Assembly (NCBI RefSeq): GCF_021134715.1 | Contig: NC_060017.1 | Coordinates: 2,914,001 to 2,978,000, forward strand | Length of the DNA stretch: 64,000 nucleotides | From: Daphnia pulex | Lineage: Eukaryota > Arthropoda > Branchiopoda > Diplostraca > Daphniidae | Reading direction: 5' to 3' | Shown here: piece by piece, positions 37,903 through 49,529 of the stretch | Layout of the letters: each line of letters begins with the position of its first letter | Position numbering within the stretch: position 1 is the stretch's first letter | Made by a program: the position numbers and the translations under genes | The notes under the pieces: generated by a model | What the model was told of the DNA's origin: nothing | Seen by the model: only the letters and a program-made list of their open reading frames with translations | Database searches by the model: none

Positions 37903-40900
37903 TGGCGGCAACGCACCGGCGCTGCAACGAAGATCCACCTTCAGGCGATCAGTGTTTATTGTTTGATCAAATTCAAAAAAATAACTATTCGGTGAAACCA
38001 AAACCGATTGATTGGTCTGTGCGTTGGTTGGCCGAAAAAATCAACAAGATTCGACCGAGAAAAGGTTCAAAACAGTGGCCGACAACAAAAACATGGCCGT
38101 CAATCGAAATTCCTTTGCCAACACGCAGAAACACACTGCACACACACACAGACGATTGCAAGAGCACGAACAAATTGGGCTTCACGCCGTCGTTCTGTGA
38201 CGACACACAACAACACCTGGTCCTGCAGCAGCGGGAAAATGGCGACACATTCACAAACGAAAAATGTTGGCAAGTCCGCGAAAAGAAACAAACAAACAAA
38301 AGAAAAATATTTCAACGAAAAAAACTGGCGATTGTGTACGGAATCGAAGAACAACCGAGAGACAAGCGTCGAGCGTGACGACCAATCGACTACTAACACA
38401 CAAAAACTGGCCTACACAGAGGCGCCCGAGAGACTCGCACACGCGCGCACTTCACTACGCGCCTTCGGGGGGCTTCAGCTTCGACTGACGGTGGCGCCAC
38501 TAACGGCAGCCAAGTCGAGAAAAACACGAGACGCCGTATTTAGAGAGTGGGGAATATAATATATAATCGTCGTCAAAACTTGTTTCTTCCTTTCGATTAG
38601 AAAAACCAGTTTTATTTTTTAGAAAATGTCGTTACTCGAAGACGTTGGTTTGTTTCAAATCAAAATGTTAAAACAAGTTTATTTGAGAGACGAGAGAGAA
38701 AGAATTACAAAATAATAAAGATGGCCGCCATATTTATTAAGCTCCGCCCCGCCCTATACGTATGCATGGCCTTGTGTGTTGCCCAGCCCTAGTTCTCTCT
38801 CTCTTTCGTCTCTTTTTTCATCACCCATTCCGCCACTTTCCACAGTCATTCCATTTCCCCTCGAAAAAGAAATAAAAGTGTGTTCCCAACCCAGCAGACA
38901 CGAGAAGCGGTAAATCGATGCTGTGTGGCGGCCATGTTGTGTGACGTCACAGACGACTTGTGGTGGTGGCCCGGTTCCAAAGAGAAAAGGGCGAGTGGGG
39001 GGGAAGGGTGGGAATAGGTTGAGGCACGTTTTCTCCCGTTGAGCTATTTGCAGCCGAGAGAAAAATAAGAGACTCTGTGTGTGTGTGTGTGTGGACTCAT
39101 TCCGTACACACACGCACGCCCAGTTATTTCTTTTGGCCGTGGCCTTGCATTCTCCACAGAAAAGAAAGATGGATGTCTATTTATGTGTGTGTGTGTAAAA
39201 GTCGATTTGGGAAAGATCGGGGGTGAAAGAAAAGATGGCCGCGCTTTTTTGGGTACAATTTCAACTGTTGAAAAAAATATTTTTATTTAAGGGAAAAGAA
39301 CCGTTCGGGTGATGGCCGCAGGCATCGTTTCTTTAATGCAGGTCAAACTGAAACGTTAAACTGTGTGTGTCCAGGGTGGAGGAACTCAACATTCCAGGGG
39401 ACTTTAAAGAGGGTTTTTCTTTATTTTGCGGAAGACGATTATCTCGGTTCTTTTTTTAGCTTCAATAAAATAAAAACAAGAAAAACCTTGGAAAAATCGA
39501 CGAAACGTGAAAAATCCGACGAATCGGAACGTCGAATCTTCCAAGTGTGTCGCCTATTGAATTATTGGTCGATAAGGACCAAAGTCCAAATTTTATAAAA
39601 AAATTTTATTAAAAAACAGGTTTCAGCGAAAATGTCTACACACACACAAAGAAATACTTGGCAGCAGCAGCAGCGTGTGGACTCTTGACTGTGACGCAAC
39701 TTGGCCTCAATTTTTCCGTGCCGAGAAAAATAAAAAAAGATTGAAATTGTGAACTCTTTTTTTTTTGTTTATTATTCAAATGACGACGCGCAGATCGCCG
39801 CCCTTTTTATCACGAAAAAAGAGAGAGGGAACGATGCAGGAAACGTGGCCATTTTTACACAAAAACACGCGCCCTATCAGCGTGAAAGGGAAATAAGATA
39901 CGGGCGACGTCATCACGTGGCATGTTTTGCATTTTATCGATCAGAGCAGTGTAAAGTTTAACTCTGAAACAATTTGGGAGAGCGCGTGGTCTCGAGAATG
40001 GAGGTGGATAAAGCAACCGTTTGATAAAGGGACAGAGAATGAGAGAAACGGAAAAAAAAGACGGAGGGGTCTGATTAGATAGGGGGGAGGGCTCTGACTG
40101 GGTGGTGATTGGTCATGGCTAAAAGTGACGTCAGCATATTTTTCTTTTTCTAGTTCTTCCCTTTTTCTGCTTAAGTCTTTTCTCTTTGGAAGGAAAAATT
40201 TTTCTTATCTTTGAGCCCTCAGGGGACGGTTGAAAAACGGGCGCAGGTCATGGAAGCCAGGTGGTGTGGTGGTAGCTGCTCTGGCCACGGCTGTGACGTC
40301 ACAGACCACCTTGAGGCGTCGTGCCAGCCAGCTATATAACACACCAAGCCTTTCATCCCGTCTGCTACCGCTGACGCAGTTGCGTGAAAAAAAATTTTTT
40401 TTTTACTCTCTCACGATGCCGTTCCGCGGGATCCGCTCGACCAGATTTTCAAGAAATAAAAAAGAGAAAAACCAAACAAAATCAATAATAAGATTTCGTA
40501 TGACGGCTGCGCATGTGCCGGAAGTTTTCATCGGCAAATCGATGATCAAGAAATCGATAATGACGCAGCTTCGAACACTTGAGTTGTGTCTCGATCGATT
40601 TCGATTGGTTCCAAGTCGCACACACGAGAGAAAGCGGTCAACGAACCAAAACACATGAAATCGATATCTTTCGACGAAAAATCAAAAACTTTCACTGTTT
40701 AAACGATTTATTTAAACTTAAAAATTATGATGGAATCCCTTTTTTGGGATGGAGCCAAAAGTGGAAAAAGAAGAAAAAAAAATGGCACGGTCACGAAATG
40801 AATAAAGAAATGGCGTGCGTGATGGCAGGGTTGAATCGTGAGAGGGGCCCCATTGATTACCATACGGCTTTGAATATAAATAAATTAGGATAGGGAAAAC

Positions 40901-42850
40901 GTGACCAGTTGAGCAGCTTCAAGTCTTCATCAAGATATAATATCTTTTAACTAGAATTTCTCTTTCTAAACAAGAAAACATGATCCATCAAAGAAAGACG
41001 AGAAAAACCAGTTTCCCAATAGCCGACAGCCAAGTACACAGACCTTGATGGCGCCATATATGGCCGTCTTTCTCTCTTTAGATATTTAAATTCTTTTGCC
41101 ATCAGCTTCCCTCTATACCTTTTTTACTCAACGATGGCCTTATAGGGCACACGTTGAATCATGGTCTCTAATCCGGTTTCTCTCGGCCATTTTCAATTGC
41201 CTTATTTAATCAAAACTTTCATAGCACCTAAATTTCATTTCATATTTATTCCTGCGTTAATTCTGTGACTAACTGTGATTCTCAGTTTGACCTTGACCTT
41301 GAACTCTTGAGACGGATGGAAAATCTCCAGCAGACAGAGATTTCCCCAGGTCAAGAGTCAAAAGAGGTCGCATGAGGTCGTTCAACCGTTCCGCCAATGG
41401 AAGAAAGTTGTGTGAGAAAAACTTTCGTGGCCTGTAGGAAAGGTCCATGGATTAGTACAACGTTAATAAAGAGAGCACAAGACCAACTGTTGTTGGCTGT
41501 GCCAAGCTCTGGGCCATGACGTCACATCCGCCTAGCGGGAAAGAAAAGAAACGGCCACAACGGGCTTACCGCAACAAGAGGGGAATATAATACAAGCTAA
41601 AGAATAAACCGATAAAAACGAAACAACTTCCCTTGGAGCGTGAATTTTTTCTTCTTCCAGTCGCACACACAATCGAGGAATAAAAAAAAAGGGCCTTACA
41701 ATCGAGAGCCTTACGGCATTGGGCCACTAAAGTCCCATTTGTTGTTGTTGTTTTCGTGTGGAAAACTCTCAAGGCTACGGTGAAAGGAACCGTGACGCCA
41801 TCTTGCGGCTTGCCCATTCGAAAGGGAAACAATTCAAAAGAATCGCACCGTCCATCTCACCAGGAAGTCGTCACGATTTCTGACTTTACGGCAATTTGAC
41901 ACAATATAATACAAAAATTGAATTAAAAACAATATCGACGTTTGATCAAAACATTTTCTTTTTTAAAAGAAATGACGCGACCCGTCAAATTTTAATTGTC
42001 CTCATTTCGGCTGAAAGCAGTTCAAAATTCCGAAAAAGACCTTGATTGAAATTCACAACTTGTACGGTGACGTAACTATAATACGGTCCTTGTGACACAT
42101 CACGCGAAGACTTATTAAAACAAAAAACAAGGTGCACCATGTCTGAACGTTCTCAGGTTTATAGATTGTCCTACCTGCGTGCGGAATCTTGAGTGGATCC
42201 CGGACGTCACGAGGAGATCTTCAACACCTCCAAAAGTTTTTCCTTAAAAACAAAAGAAGGAAAAAGATATATAATAAGTTATTTTTAAAATTCCAAGCAC
42301 ATCTGGAAGTCAGACAAAGACCCAGGTATGACCTCTCTTCTTCTTCTGCATCTCATTTTCCAAAAAGAAATAAAACAATGGTTACAATTTTACGACATTG
42401 CTTATTAGCATGCAACTCTCGTCGACTACCTCACGAGGGAATAAAATTGTTTGAATGATGGGAGGTCTGGCAACAACTTATGGGGTAGAATCATCAATGA
42501 AGCCCCGGGGCCACTTTTTCCTCTTGCATCTATCTATCGTCATAAAAATGATCGAAATGATCTTACCTCACGCTGCCGGCACCACGAATTCACTCACACG
42601 CAACGAAAAGATCTTGAATTCACCCGCGAAACACACTCACGAAGCACAGTGAATCGAACTGACGACAAGGTTTTATTAGTGTTTTTCAAAGCCAAGCTGC
42701 CTTGGCGACCGTTGAGTGCGTCGACTGTTCAAAACTGATGTAAACACTGAAGTCACCAATGAGTTCTTGCTTCCTACGCCAGGTGGCAGCTAGTGTCTGA
42801 AATCACACGAGGAAAATGTCGTCTGCTTTCACACTTTTCTAAAATCTAAA
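37903..42850. other. Intergenic region between divergent Pits and Tim9
   Basis: About 4.9 kb between the Pits start (minus) and the Tim9 start (plus), so it includes both promoters. CA and TG microsatellites occur at about 38138-38150 and 39076-39092. No exon recognised; the many short open frames are low-complexity. Several GATGGC or ATGGCCGCC-like motifs recur (for example near 38720, 38930 and 39235), of unknown meaning. Confidence 0.5.
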
Positions 42851-43407
42851 ATGACTTCCGAAGCAATTGACGCCGCTAAAATTGAGGCGGAACAAATCAA
42901 ATCGGTAACTTATTCGGCTATTATTTTTGTCTATTTGTATAAGTGGAAATAACGATTGTTTTCTTGTTCTCAAATCTGTTGATTGCAAGTCATTTTTTTA
43001 CATTTGCTAAATGATCAAGTCACGTTGCTTCAACTGGAGATATTTTCTTACGTGCATATTATATTGGTCTTTCTTCGAACGACTGTGACGTATGGATTAA
43101 ATTTGCATAACTTTTTTTCTTACCCTTTGTACAGTTCCGAGATTTTCTCTTCTCCTACAACAAACTTTCTGAGCTATGCTTTGTGGACTGTGTGTGGGAC
43201 TTCACTTCGAGGACCATCAAAGACCAAGAAGTAAAAAACCAGAATTTTGTATTATTTGCAAGGTAATTATTATTGTTTTTGTTTCAGAATTCCTGTGCAG
43301 TTAATTGTGCTGAAAAGTTCCTGAAGGCTAACCAAAGGATATCTCAGTGTTTTCAAGAGTTTCAAGTCCTATCTAATGAAAATGCATTGGCAATGGCTAA
43401 AAAGTAA
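42851..43407 (+). CDS. Tim9: Mitochondrial inner-membrane import chaperone Tim9
   Basis: Small Tim protein of the intermembrane space. With Tim10 it forms a hexamer that escorts hydrophobic carrier precursors to the inner membrane. Exons 42851-42904, 43135-43230 and 43288-43407: 270 nt, 89 aa, all junctions phase 0. The twin CX3C signature is present as CFVDC and CAVNC, placed as expected after FRDFLFSYNKLSELC and before NCAEKFLKANQRISQ...FQEFQ, all typical of Tim9 rather than Tim10 or Tim8. Length is normal for the family. A Trp (DCVWDF) replaces the usual charged residue after the first CX3C. Confidence 0.95.
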
Positions 43408-44008
43408 ATCAAATCTAATGTGTGTATGTAGGTTTTCAATAAACATTTAATCCATTCAAACTATGAGGGATTCTCCTTTTCACACCAGTTCTGACGGTTC
43501 TTCCTGTTGCGTTGTTAACACGGTACTTAACATATGTGTCCATGTGACCCAATACAGGGTGTTGTACTATTCTCATTGCCGTTGTGATTTGAGGAAAAAT
43601 TTGTCGAGTAGAGGTCGTTCACTTGAGGCTAGTCGAGTATGGTTGTCATTATTTACGGTACAAGATAGATAGAATCAATGGGAAACGCATATCCCTTTCT
43701 GTATTCATCTTGTACAAAAGAAACACCTCAAAACTTTCTACACCGGAATGCCAGCAGTATCCTTTCTCAAAGCAAAAATAGAAGGAAACTTAATATATTT
43801 CATTCGGAACTTGTTGGTTTGCAACGGGATTCGGCGAGGGGTGTGTTTTATTTCATCACCGGAAACACAAAAAGAAAAAAGCGTCGTCTTGTATCGACCG
43901 TCCTTGGTGCTGAAACAGTCCTTGCATTCGAAAGAGGTGGTCTATGGCGTTCGGAATAAATAATTTCAAGTGTTTACTTATTAGCAGTCAAGTAATCATG
44001 CCTTTGGA
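43408..44008 (+). other. Tim9 3' flank
   Basis: Holds AATAAA-type sites just after the Tim9 stop (a TCAATAAAC at about 43436-43444). Open frames at 43678-43963 have no recognisable similarity. Confidence 0.45.
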
Positions 44009-44367
44009 ATGGTTGGAGCATACCCCTTGTTGCTACCTGTAATTCTTCTTCTTGTTGTTTGCTCAATTCCGGTGAGTTGGATAGAGTCCTTATAAAACGT
44101 AACTAATTTTCAATTTTAAAAAATAATTTTGTTTCCAACAATAAGAGCACGTCTGGAAGGCCTTTGACATTTAGAGATTTCAATCCAACTGGATCATCGC
44201 CGAATAATACATTCCGCGAGGTAAATATATTGTCCAAAAATTGCATATGTACGACTGCCCCAGATACAAACAGATTTGTCATCTTCAATATGAGTAGATT
44301 AATCTCAGAAAGTCAGCCGACCAAAATTCAAGTCGCAACTTTCCAGGAGACATGGTCGACGGAATAG
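44009..44367 (+). CDS. Possible small secreted protein (94 aa)
   Basis: Tentative two-exon model: 44009-44071 and 44146-44367, joining in phase 0 (285 nt). Exon 1 encodes MVGAYPLLLPVILLLVVCSI, a textbook signal peptide, and ends at a good GTGAGT donor. Exon 2 follows a modest TAAG acceptor and encodes a polar tail with NILSKNCICTTAPDTN and no known domain. It sits 0.56 kb upstream of the Notch-ligand-like gene on the same strand. A separate frame at about 44578-44678, ending at a GTATGT donor, could be another exon of this or a different transcript. I do not recognise the product. Confidence 0.35.
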
Positions 44368-44923
44368 GAATCGTTATCGACGTAGTCTACCGCTTGAATC
44401 AGACTCTTTTGTACGGTGCCTCAGTTCTACGAACAATCAAATGGATCTTCTTCATTTTCAAATTCATTGGCTAAATGGAAACCCAATCTTCATTTTAAAA
44501 TCAATTATTAATATGTTCTGTTTTAAATGACTATTCGTTCGTTGTTTCTTAACTCGTGTTCATCCCTCAATCCTGACTGATTTCCTTCGAGGCGGAAAAA
44601 TGGTGTTATCTAGTTGTTGATATTCAAGTAAACGAAACAAAGAAAAAGGTAAAGAAAGATGGCCATCAGACGTATGACGGTATGTAGTACCTGTTCAGGT
44701 AGTGGAAAGTTGAAAGAGGGGAAGGGGATGCGGAAGCCTCGAAGGCATGTGTTCAACCTCTTTTACTTACCCTGTTCCTCTTTGGGTCATATCATATGCT
44801 GGCGAGTTGTCATTGTTAGTGGTTTGTGTGGTATCATCAGTCATCGAGACAAAGTGCTGCTGCGAGGATTTCTTGATAGTTAAGTTGATTTTATTGCTAG
44901 ACTCCTCCAAGAACCACGTTTAC
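44368..44923 (+). other. Upstream region of the DSL/EGF gene
   Basis: Expected to contain the promoter or 5' UTR of the gene starting at 44924. Open sequence at about 44578-44678 ending in GTATGT is a possible unassigned exon. No TATA box recognised. Confidence 0.4.
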
Positions 44924-47780
44924 ATGGAATCGAGTCTGTTACTGCGTATGATATGGATTGCGCTTGTGCTCGGCATAGAATTCAGTTCGAGTGCGGAAGG
45001 AACCAAATTACGTAAACCGACACCAATTTCTACGTCATGGCAGCGCCAGGTATTTGGATCAAGAATCAACGAGAGCTTTTTATTATTAGATCCGCCACAA
45101 AACAATGTTCTTTATTCATATCTAATGTTGTTGCAAGACAGGCATGTGAGTCGAAAGAGGGTAAAGCAGGGCATTTTACTTGCACTCCAGACGGCCAGCT
45201 AGAATGTTTCGAAGGATGGATTGGAGATTTATGCAACGTCCCCATTTGTAAAAAAGGTTAAGTTGTGAACAAAAGGAACAAATGTAATAAATGCAAAGGT
45301 AATCTTGAATGTCGAGAGGCTTTGTTCTTCTTTAATAGGCTGCGACCCCCTAAATGGCCACTGCAGAGTACCCGGAGAATGTCGCTGCCGGATAGGTCTT
45401 AACATATTTAATTTCTTGCTAAGAAGTTGTTGATAACGATTACATTTTTTTTTCCCGATTACATATGAGCAGGATTTGCGGGGGAGCACTGCCGCGATTG
45501 CGCCTTGTTACCTGGTTGTGTTCACGGGACGTGCAACAAGAGCTTCGAGTGCGTTTGCAAACCGGGATGGACCGGCCTCTTTTGTTCTCAAGGTACCAGC
45601 AACGGTTATTCGGTAAAAAACCAACAGGTTGCTGCCAATCGGAAGCTATTCCACTTCTTGTTCTCATATCTTAAAACTAAACTCGTTCAATAAACTGTGG
45701 TCACGATAAATCCATCTTTTGCCGAGCTGCTGCATTCATGTCCGGGCTATTATAACCTACCACTTGAAAATAATAATAATAACAGCTATTAACCAAAAGC
45801 AAATGACACATGCGATGATATAACAATTCCGCTGACACAATCGCTGACAAAAACACACACAAATAACTTGGTATATAATCAACTGGTTTGAATCGTACTG
45901 CATTTAGATTTATTCAAGCGAAGAATAAATAATGTTGGAGATAACTTAACCATTTCCACGTGACACGCTGGTACCAAGTAATTCTATTTTCGCTTTGGAA
46001 AATCCTTCGAATCTGGGCCACAGCATGTCAAAAAGAAGCAGCCGCTTATGAAAAACTCAACTCTTTTACAGTCGCCATTCTTTTTTAAGGACCGCAAAGT
46101 GCTCTGTACATTTTTAACAATTTCCAACGTCAATTTAGCCACCTGTAAGGAGAGTTGTCATAAAAGCCGGGGATTCTGTGAAAAACCGGGGGAATGCAGG
46201 TGACAACTTGTTCTTTTTTATCAAATTCAAAATTTTGCGTATTTCTAAAACAAACGTGATACTAATGGACGGGCAGCACAGGTGTCGCACGGGATGGACT
46301 GGTGAATTTTGCAACGAATGTCAAACCCTCCCTGGCTGCCACAATGGATTTTGCCGAACGAATCCTCTCGACTGCATTTGCTATCCCGGTTGGACCGGAT
46401 TATTATGCCAAACCCGTACGTACGTAGACTATAAGTGTTCAATTATTTTTGGTTTTAAAACATTCAACAAGGTCAGCCCTTTCAAACTTTCTTGGACCAC
46501 CTGAAAAAGTATAGACTAGTCTGACGTGTTGTTCAATTAGGTTATAAGTGGGCGCGCGCCAGCGTCGCCCGAAATGTACTAAATCTTTCATAAAGTAATT
46601 TAAACCCTGCCAACCCGCGAGAAAAACAGCAGTAGACGTCCAACCTTACGTTTAAATATTCCTTAATTAAAATATTAATTTCTTTACACATTCATGTAGC
46701 CATTTGCAAAAAAGGATGCAGTGCCGATCACGGTTATTGTGAAATGCCTAATCAGTGCAGGTAAGGGCTTACTTTATTTAATCAACGTGATTATTAGCGC
46801 ACCAGTATGGAAACAAAAGACATCACTTGTTTTAATTTCTCCGTTTGTATAATACTCCCTTTTTTTTGTTGTTGAATACTTTCATGCGATTGCAGATGCC
46901 GCGTGGGATGGTGGGGTAGTAACTGCGATGTCTGCCATCCTTATCCTGGCTGCCGGAATGGTTATTGTTTAAAGCCATGGGAGTGCCGCTGTCATCCTCA
47001 TTGGACTGGATTCCTTTGCGACCAAAGTAAATCATTTTGCTTAATACGCACTGATAAGATGCATAAACACATTGAACATATATATACTACCTGCTGAACT
47101 AGTGACATTTTCAAAGCAATAGATATTAAGCTGCCCTGATTCGGGTTAGCTGTTCGTTTTCGAATATGAGATACGCAGCGTTTGGCTGCTAGTAGCCTGC
47201 TACCGATTCATTTTCTATTCAATAATTCATTTTCTAGCCTTTTGGTTTTCTGTCTCTTATACTCTGTGATTCTCTTTGCTCCGTTTGAATAATCAATACG
47301 AAACAGAAATAGTCTCGTGCGCTCGCGACAGTTGCCTCAATGGAGGAACTTGCTTGATGCTGGAGCCGGAACTAAATAATAAAGTGGCCGGAGAAGAAGG
47401 CAATATCACCTGTCTCTGCCCGGCTGCATATACCAGCTCACGTTGTCAAGTGGAGCTCAAATTTCAAGACGAACGGAAATGGATATCACATCGGTCAAAT
47501 CATACTTCCGTACACCTTACACCTTCTATGGGTATAATAGTTATAGTATACTAACATGAAGAAAATTACATGTTTTGATTGTCTTATAGCAGCTTTATTT
47601 AATATGTACGGTAGAATATAATCATTTCGTTATGTTCATGAACTCAAAGGCGGCCAGGTGAATGGAACACTGGATGCGTCATCGTCAAATTTAAACCAAG
47701 AAACTGGTTCCGGCTCACCTGACACTCTTGCCACTGAAGAAAACCGTCCGTGGAATAACCAAACAGGAGACGTCGATTGA
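44924..47780 (+). CDS. Secreted Notch-ligand-like protein: half DSL plus three tandem DOS (double EGF) modules
   Basis: Exons 44924-45049, 45142-45256, 45339-45395, 45473-45592, 46139-46199, 46282-46415, 46700-46760, 46896-47026, 47307-47531, 47650-47780. 1161 nt, 386 aa, frames consistent. Signal peptide at about 1-25. Residues 43-73 (ACESKEGKAGHFTC, then CFEGWIGDLC) match only the C-terminal half of a DSL domain. Three copies of the Delta-type EGF1-EGF2 pair (DOS motif) follow at about 76-139, 140-204 and 205-268, each of the form C-x3-C...GxC..P.xCrCR.Gw.G..C..C...PGC..G.C....C.C...WtG..C. Next comes one ordinary EGF (SCLNGGTC...CLCPAAYTSSRC, about 272-310) and a 75-residue polar tail ending TGDVD. 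No transmembrane segment. The MNNL domain and first half of DSL expected in canonical Delta/Serrate are absent. It is likely a soluble, non-canonical Notch-pathway ligand or modulator (inference). Confidence 0.88.
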
Positions 47781-48096
47781 ATGAATTCAATGAAAAATCT
47801 TTCCAAGTATCGGTGCATACACTACATGTTGTATTGAGCCCTCATTGTAATCACATCTATTTAATATAATGTACTGTATAATATACTATCATAATATGTC
47901 ATAATTCATAAATAGCAATTGTTAATTTTACACTCCATTATTTTTTACAAGGGAATGATGTCGTTATTGGACAAGTTAGAGATTAAGCGTGTCTTTGTTC
48001 CGAACGAGAGATCATTTTGGATTAGACCCTGAAATTGGAGGAATGCAAATAATCAAAGGAGTAATTTTCTGTTTGGTGCAATCTATATAGTTCCTC
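47781..48096. other. Convergent 3' ends
   Basis: 316 bp between the stop codons of the plus-strand DSL/EGF gene and the minus-strand secreted-protein gene. AT-rich, no coding exon; 3' UTRs of both are expected here. Confidence 0.55.
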
Positions 48097-49395
48097 TTAG
48101 GAACTCTGTTCAGATACGTAAGGAACGGTTGACGTTTGCGGTGCTTCGGTGTAGAAGAGCGCTCGTTGAATGCCAGCAAAGATTCGATCAGCAAAGCGGA
48201 CTACAAGGCAACCTCGAATCTCTCTGAAAAAAGCAAATGACAAAAATGATGTTAGTTTATTCGATTTGCCACCGGTTAGATGTTCGTGAATTTACCTGGC
48301 CGAGCAGTCGTAGTAGCGGTGTACATTGGATTTAAGAACTTGTTCTGCCACCCGAAAGAAATTTGAATTATCGTATTCCTCGGCTCCAATAGCAGAATGC
48401 AAAATCAGGCACATCGAAGTCTCCACTTTCCCCGTTAATCTATAGAATTACATCAGACATGAACACATTGCTATTTCAAATAGAGCGCAGGGGCAATGGG
48501 TTTGCTTACTGTCGAATGTTTTGGTGTTGGGCATGGTTCTCGGAAGGACAAAATCGGGCAGAATCGTAGGCGTCGCGAATCATCAAATGCAAATGAGCCG
48601 CTGTGATCATCATACCGCGATAAACTTCCTTCAATTGAATTTCACCCTAGTGCGTGAAGGAATAATAATGTTTAATTTGCAATTCAACTCATTCGACATG
48701 AAAAATATTTTACCTGGGGGGAAACGAGTAGATCGTCGTTAGGCAGTGACTGTAACTGAATGCCATCACATTGTTGTAGACCCTTGAAATAATAATTTAA
48801 AAAAAAGACTGTCAGATTTGGATGGAAAAGTGGAAGAAGAAAAACTGATTGCTAACCGATGGGGGATAAATGTGGCGGGCCAAGTGCATGGCTTCCAAAA
48901 CTACGAGTTTAAACTCCTGGGCCAAAGCGGATCGCTCTTCGTTCGTGTAATTCCGGTTGGCGTAGCGATCGCGAAGAGGTCCCAGGAAACCGAGAGTCTG
49001 TTGCTCCAAAGTGGCGTTGGTGTCGAGATTTCTCAATGGAGCCGGTGTCGCTTGCTGGACATTGGAGTCGAACTGATTGACCGGTCTCTCCGTCGCTATG
49101 CCGGGCCAACTGGGTTGCGTTGGGTTCATTGTCGAAGAGGCGGCCATGAATCCGCACGGATTCGCCAGGAAATTGATGAATGGAAAGCGCAGCAACGTCT
49201 CGACGGTTTGCTGCTGTCTCCACGAGCGCGGTGGACTCACCGTCGCCGCTGAAACGATCGGTCGTGACGCCAAATAAACGCAGCCTGTTGTACCATTGAA
49301 TGGAATTAGTAAAACATGTTGCTAAGGAAAAGAACTATAACGAACGCAAGTGATAACTTACAAAAGTAGAAGTAAATTATCGTCTTGAAGTACAT
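48097..49395 (-). CDS. Unrecognised secreted protein (312 aa)
   Basis: Minus-strand exons: 49395-49362, 49284-48857, 48782-48714, 48646-48510, 48439-48296, 48223-48097. 939 nt, 312 aa, frames consistent. It begins with a hydrophobic signal peptide (MYFKTIIYFYFCCVYLAS). Residues 30-130 are Pro/Gln/Asn-rich with possible N-glycosylation sites (NYT, NAT). The C-terminal half is more ordered and helical, with cysteines in QQCDGI, ARFCPSE, TSMCLIL, YYDCSAR and RGCLVV. I see no known domain. It looks like an arthropod-specific secreted protein, perhaps a cuticle, salivary or reproductive factor, but function cannot be inferred. A TATA/Inr promoter lies about 100 bp upstream. Confidence 0.82.
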
Positions 49396-49494
49396 GTTTG
49401 GTTTTCTACTAAGATGTTAGACTGGTGTAAAATTCGATTTGAAGTTTGGTCGGGATGACAAAAGGCAGGAAAAGGTAAGAAGGATGATTCGGAG

Positions 49495-49528
49495 ACTGAC
49501 GAAATACAGATAAATCGCTCCTTTTATA
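49495..49528 (-). promoter_or_regulatory. TATA box and TCAGT initiator
   Basis: On the minus strand, TATAAAAG occupies 49528-49521 and an arthropod-type initiator TCAGT occupies 49499-49495. If transcription starts at the A of TCAGT (49497), the TATA box begins at -31, the canonical spacing. The start codon of the secreted-protein gene is about 100 nt downstream. Confidence 0.75.
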
Positions 49529-49529
49529 T

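Noticed and set aside
37903-38001. Longer N terminus for Pits
   Set aside because: The extended frame has no ATG (it opens at TTG), and a TTGCAG acceptor-like site suggests an intron border. The ATG at 37902 just before the zinc finger was preferred.
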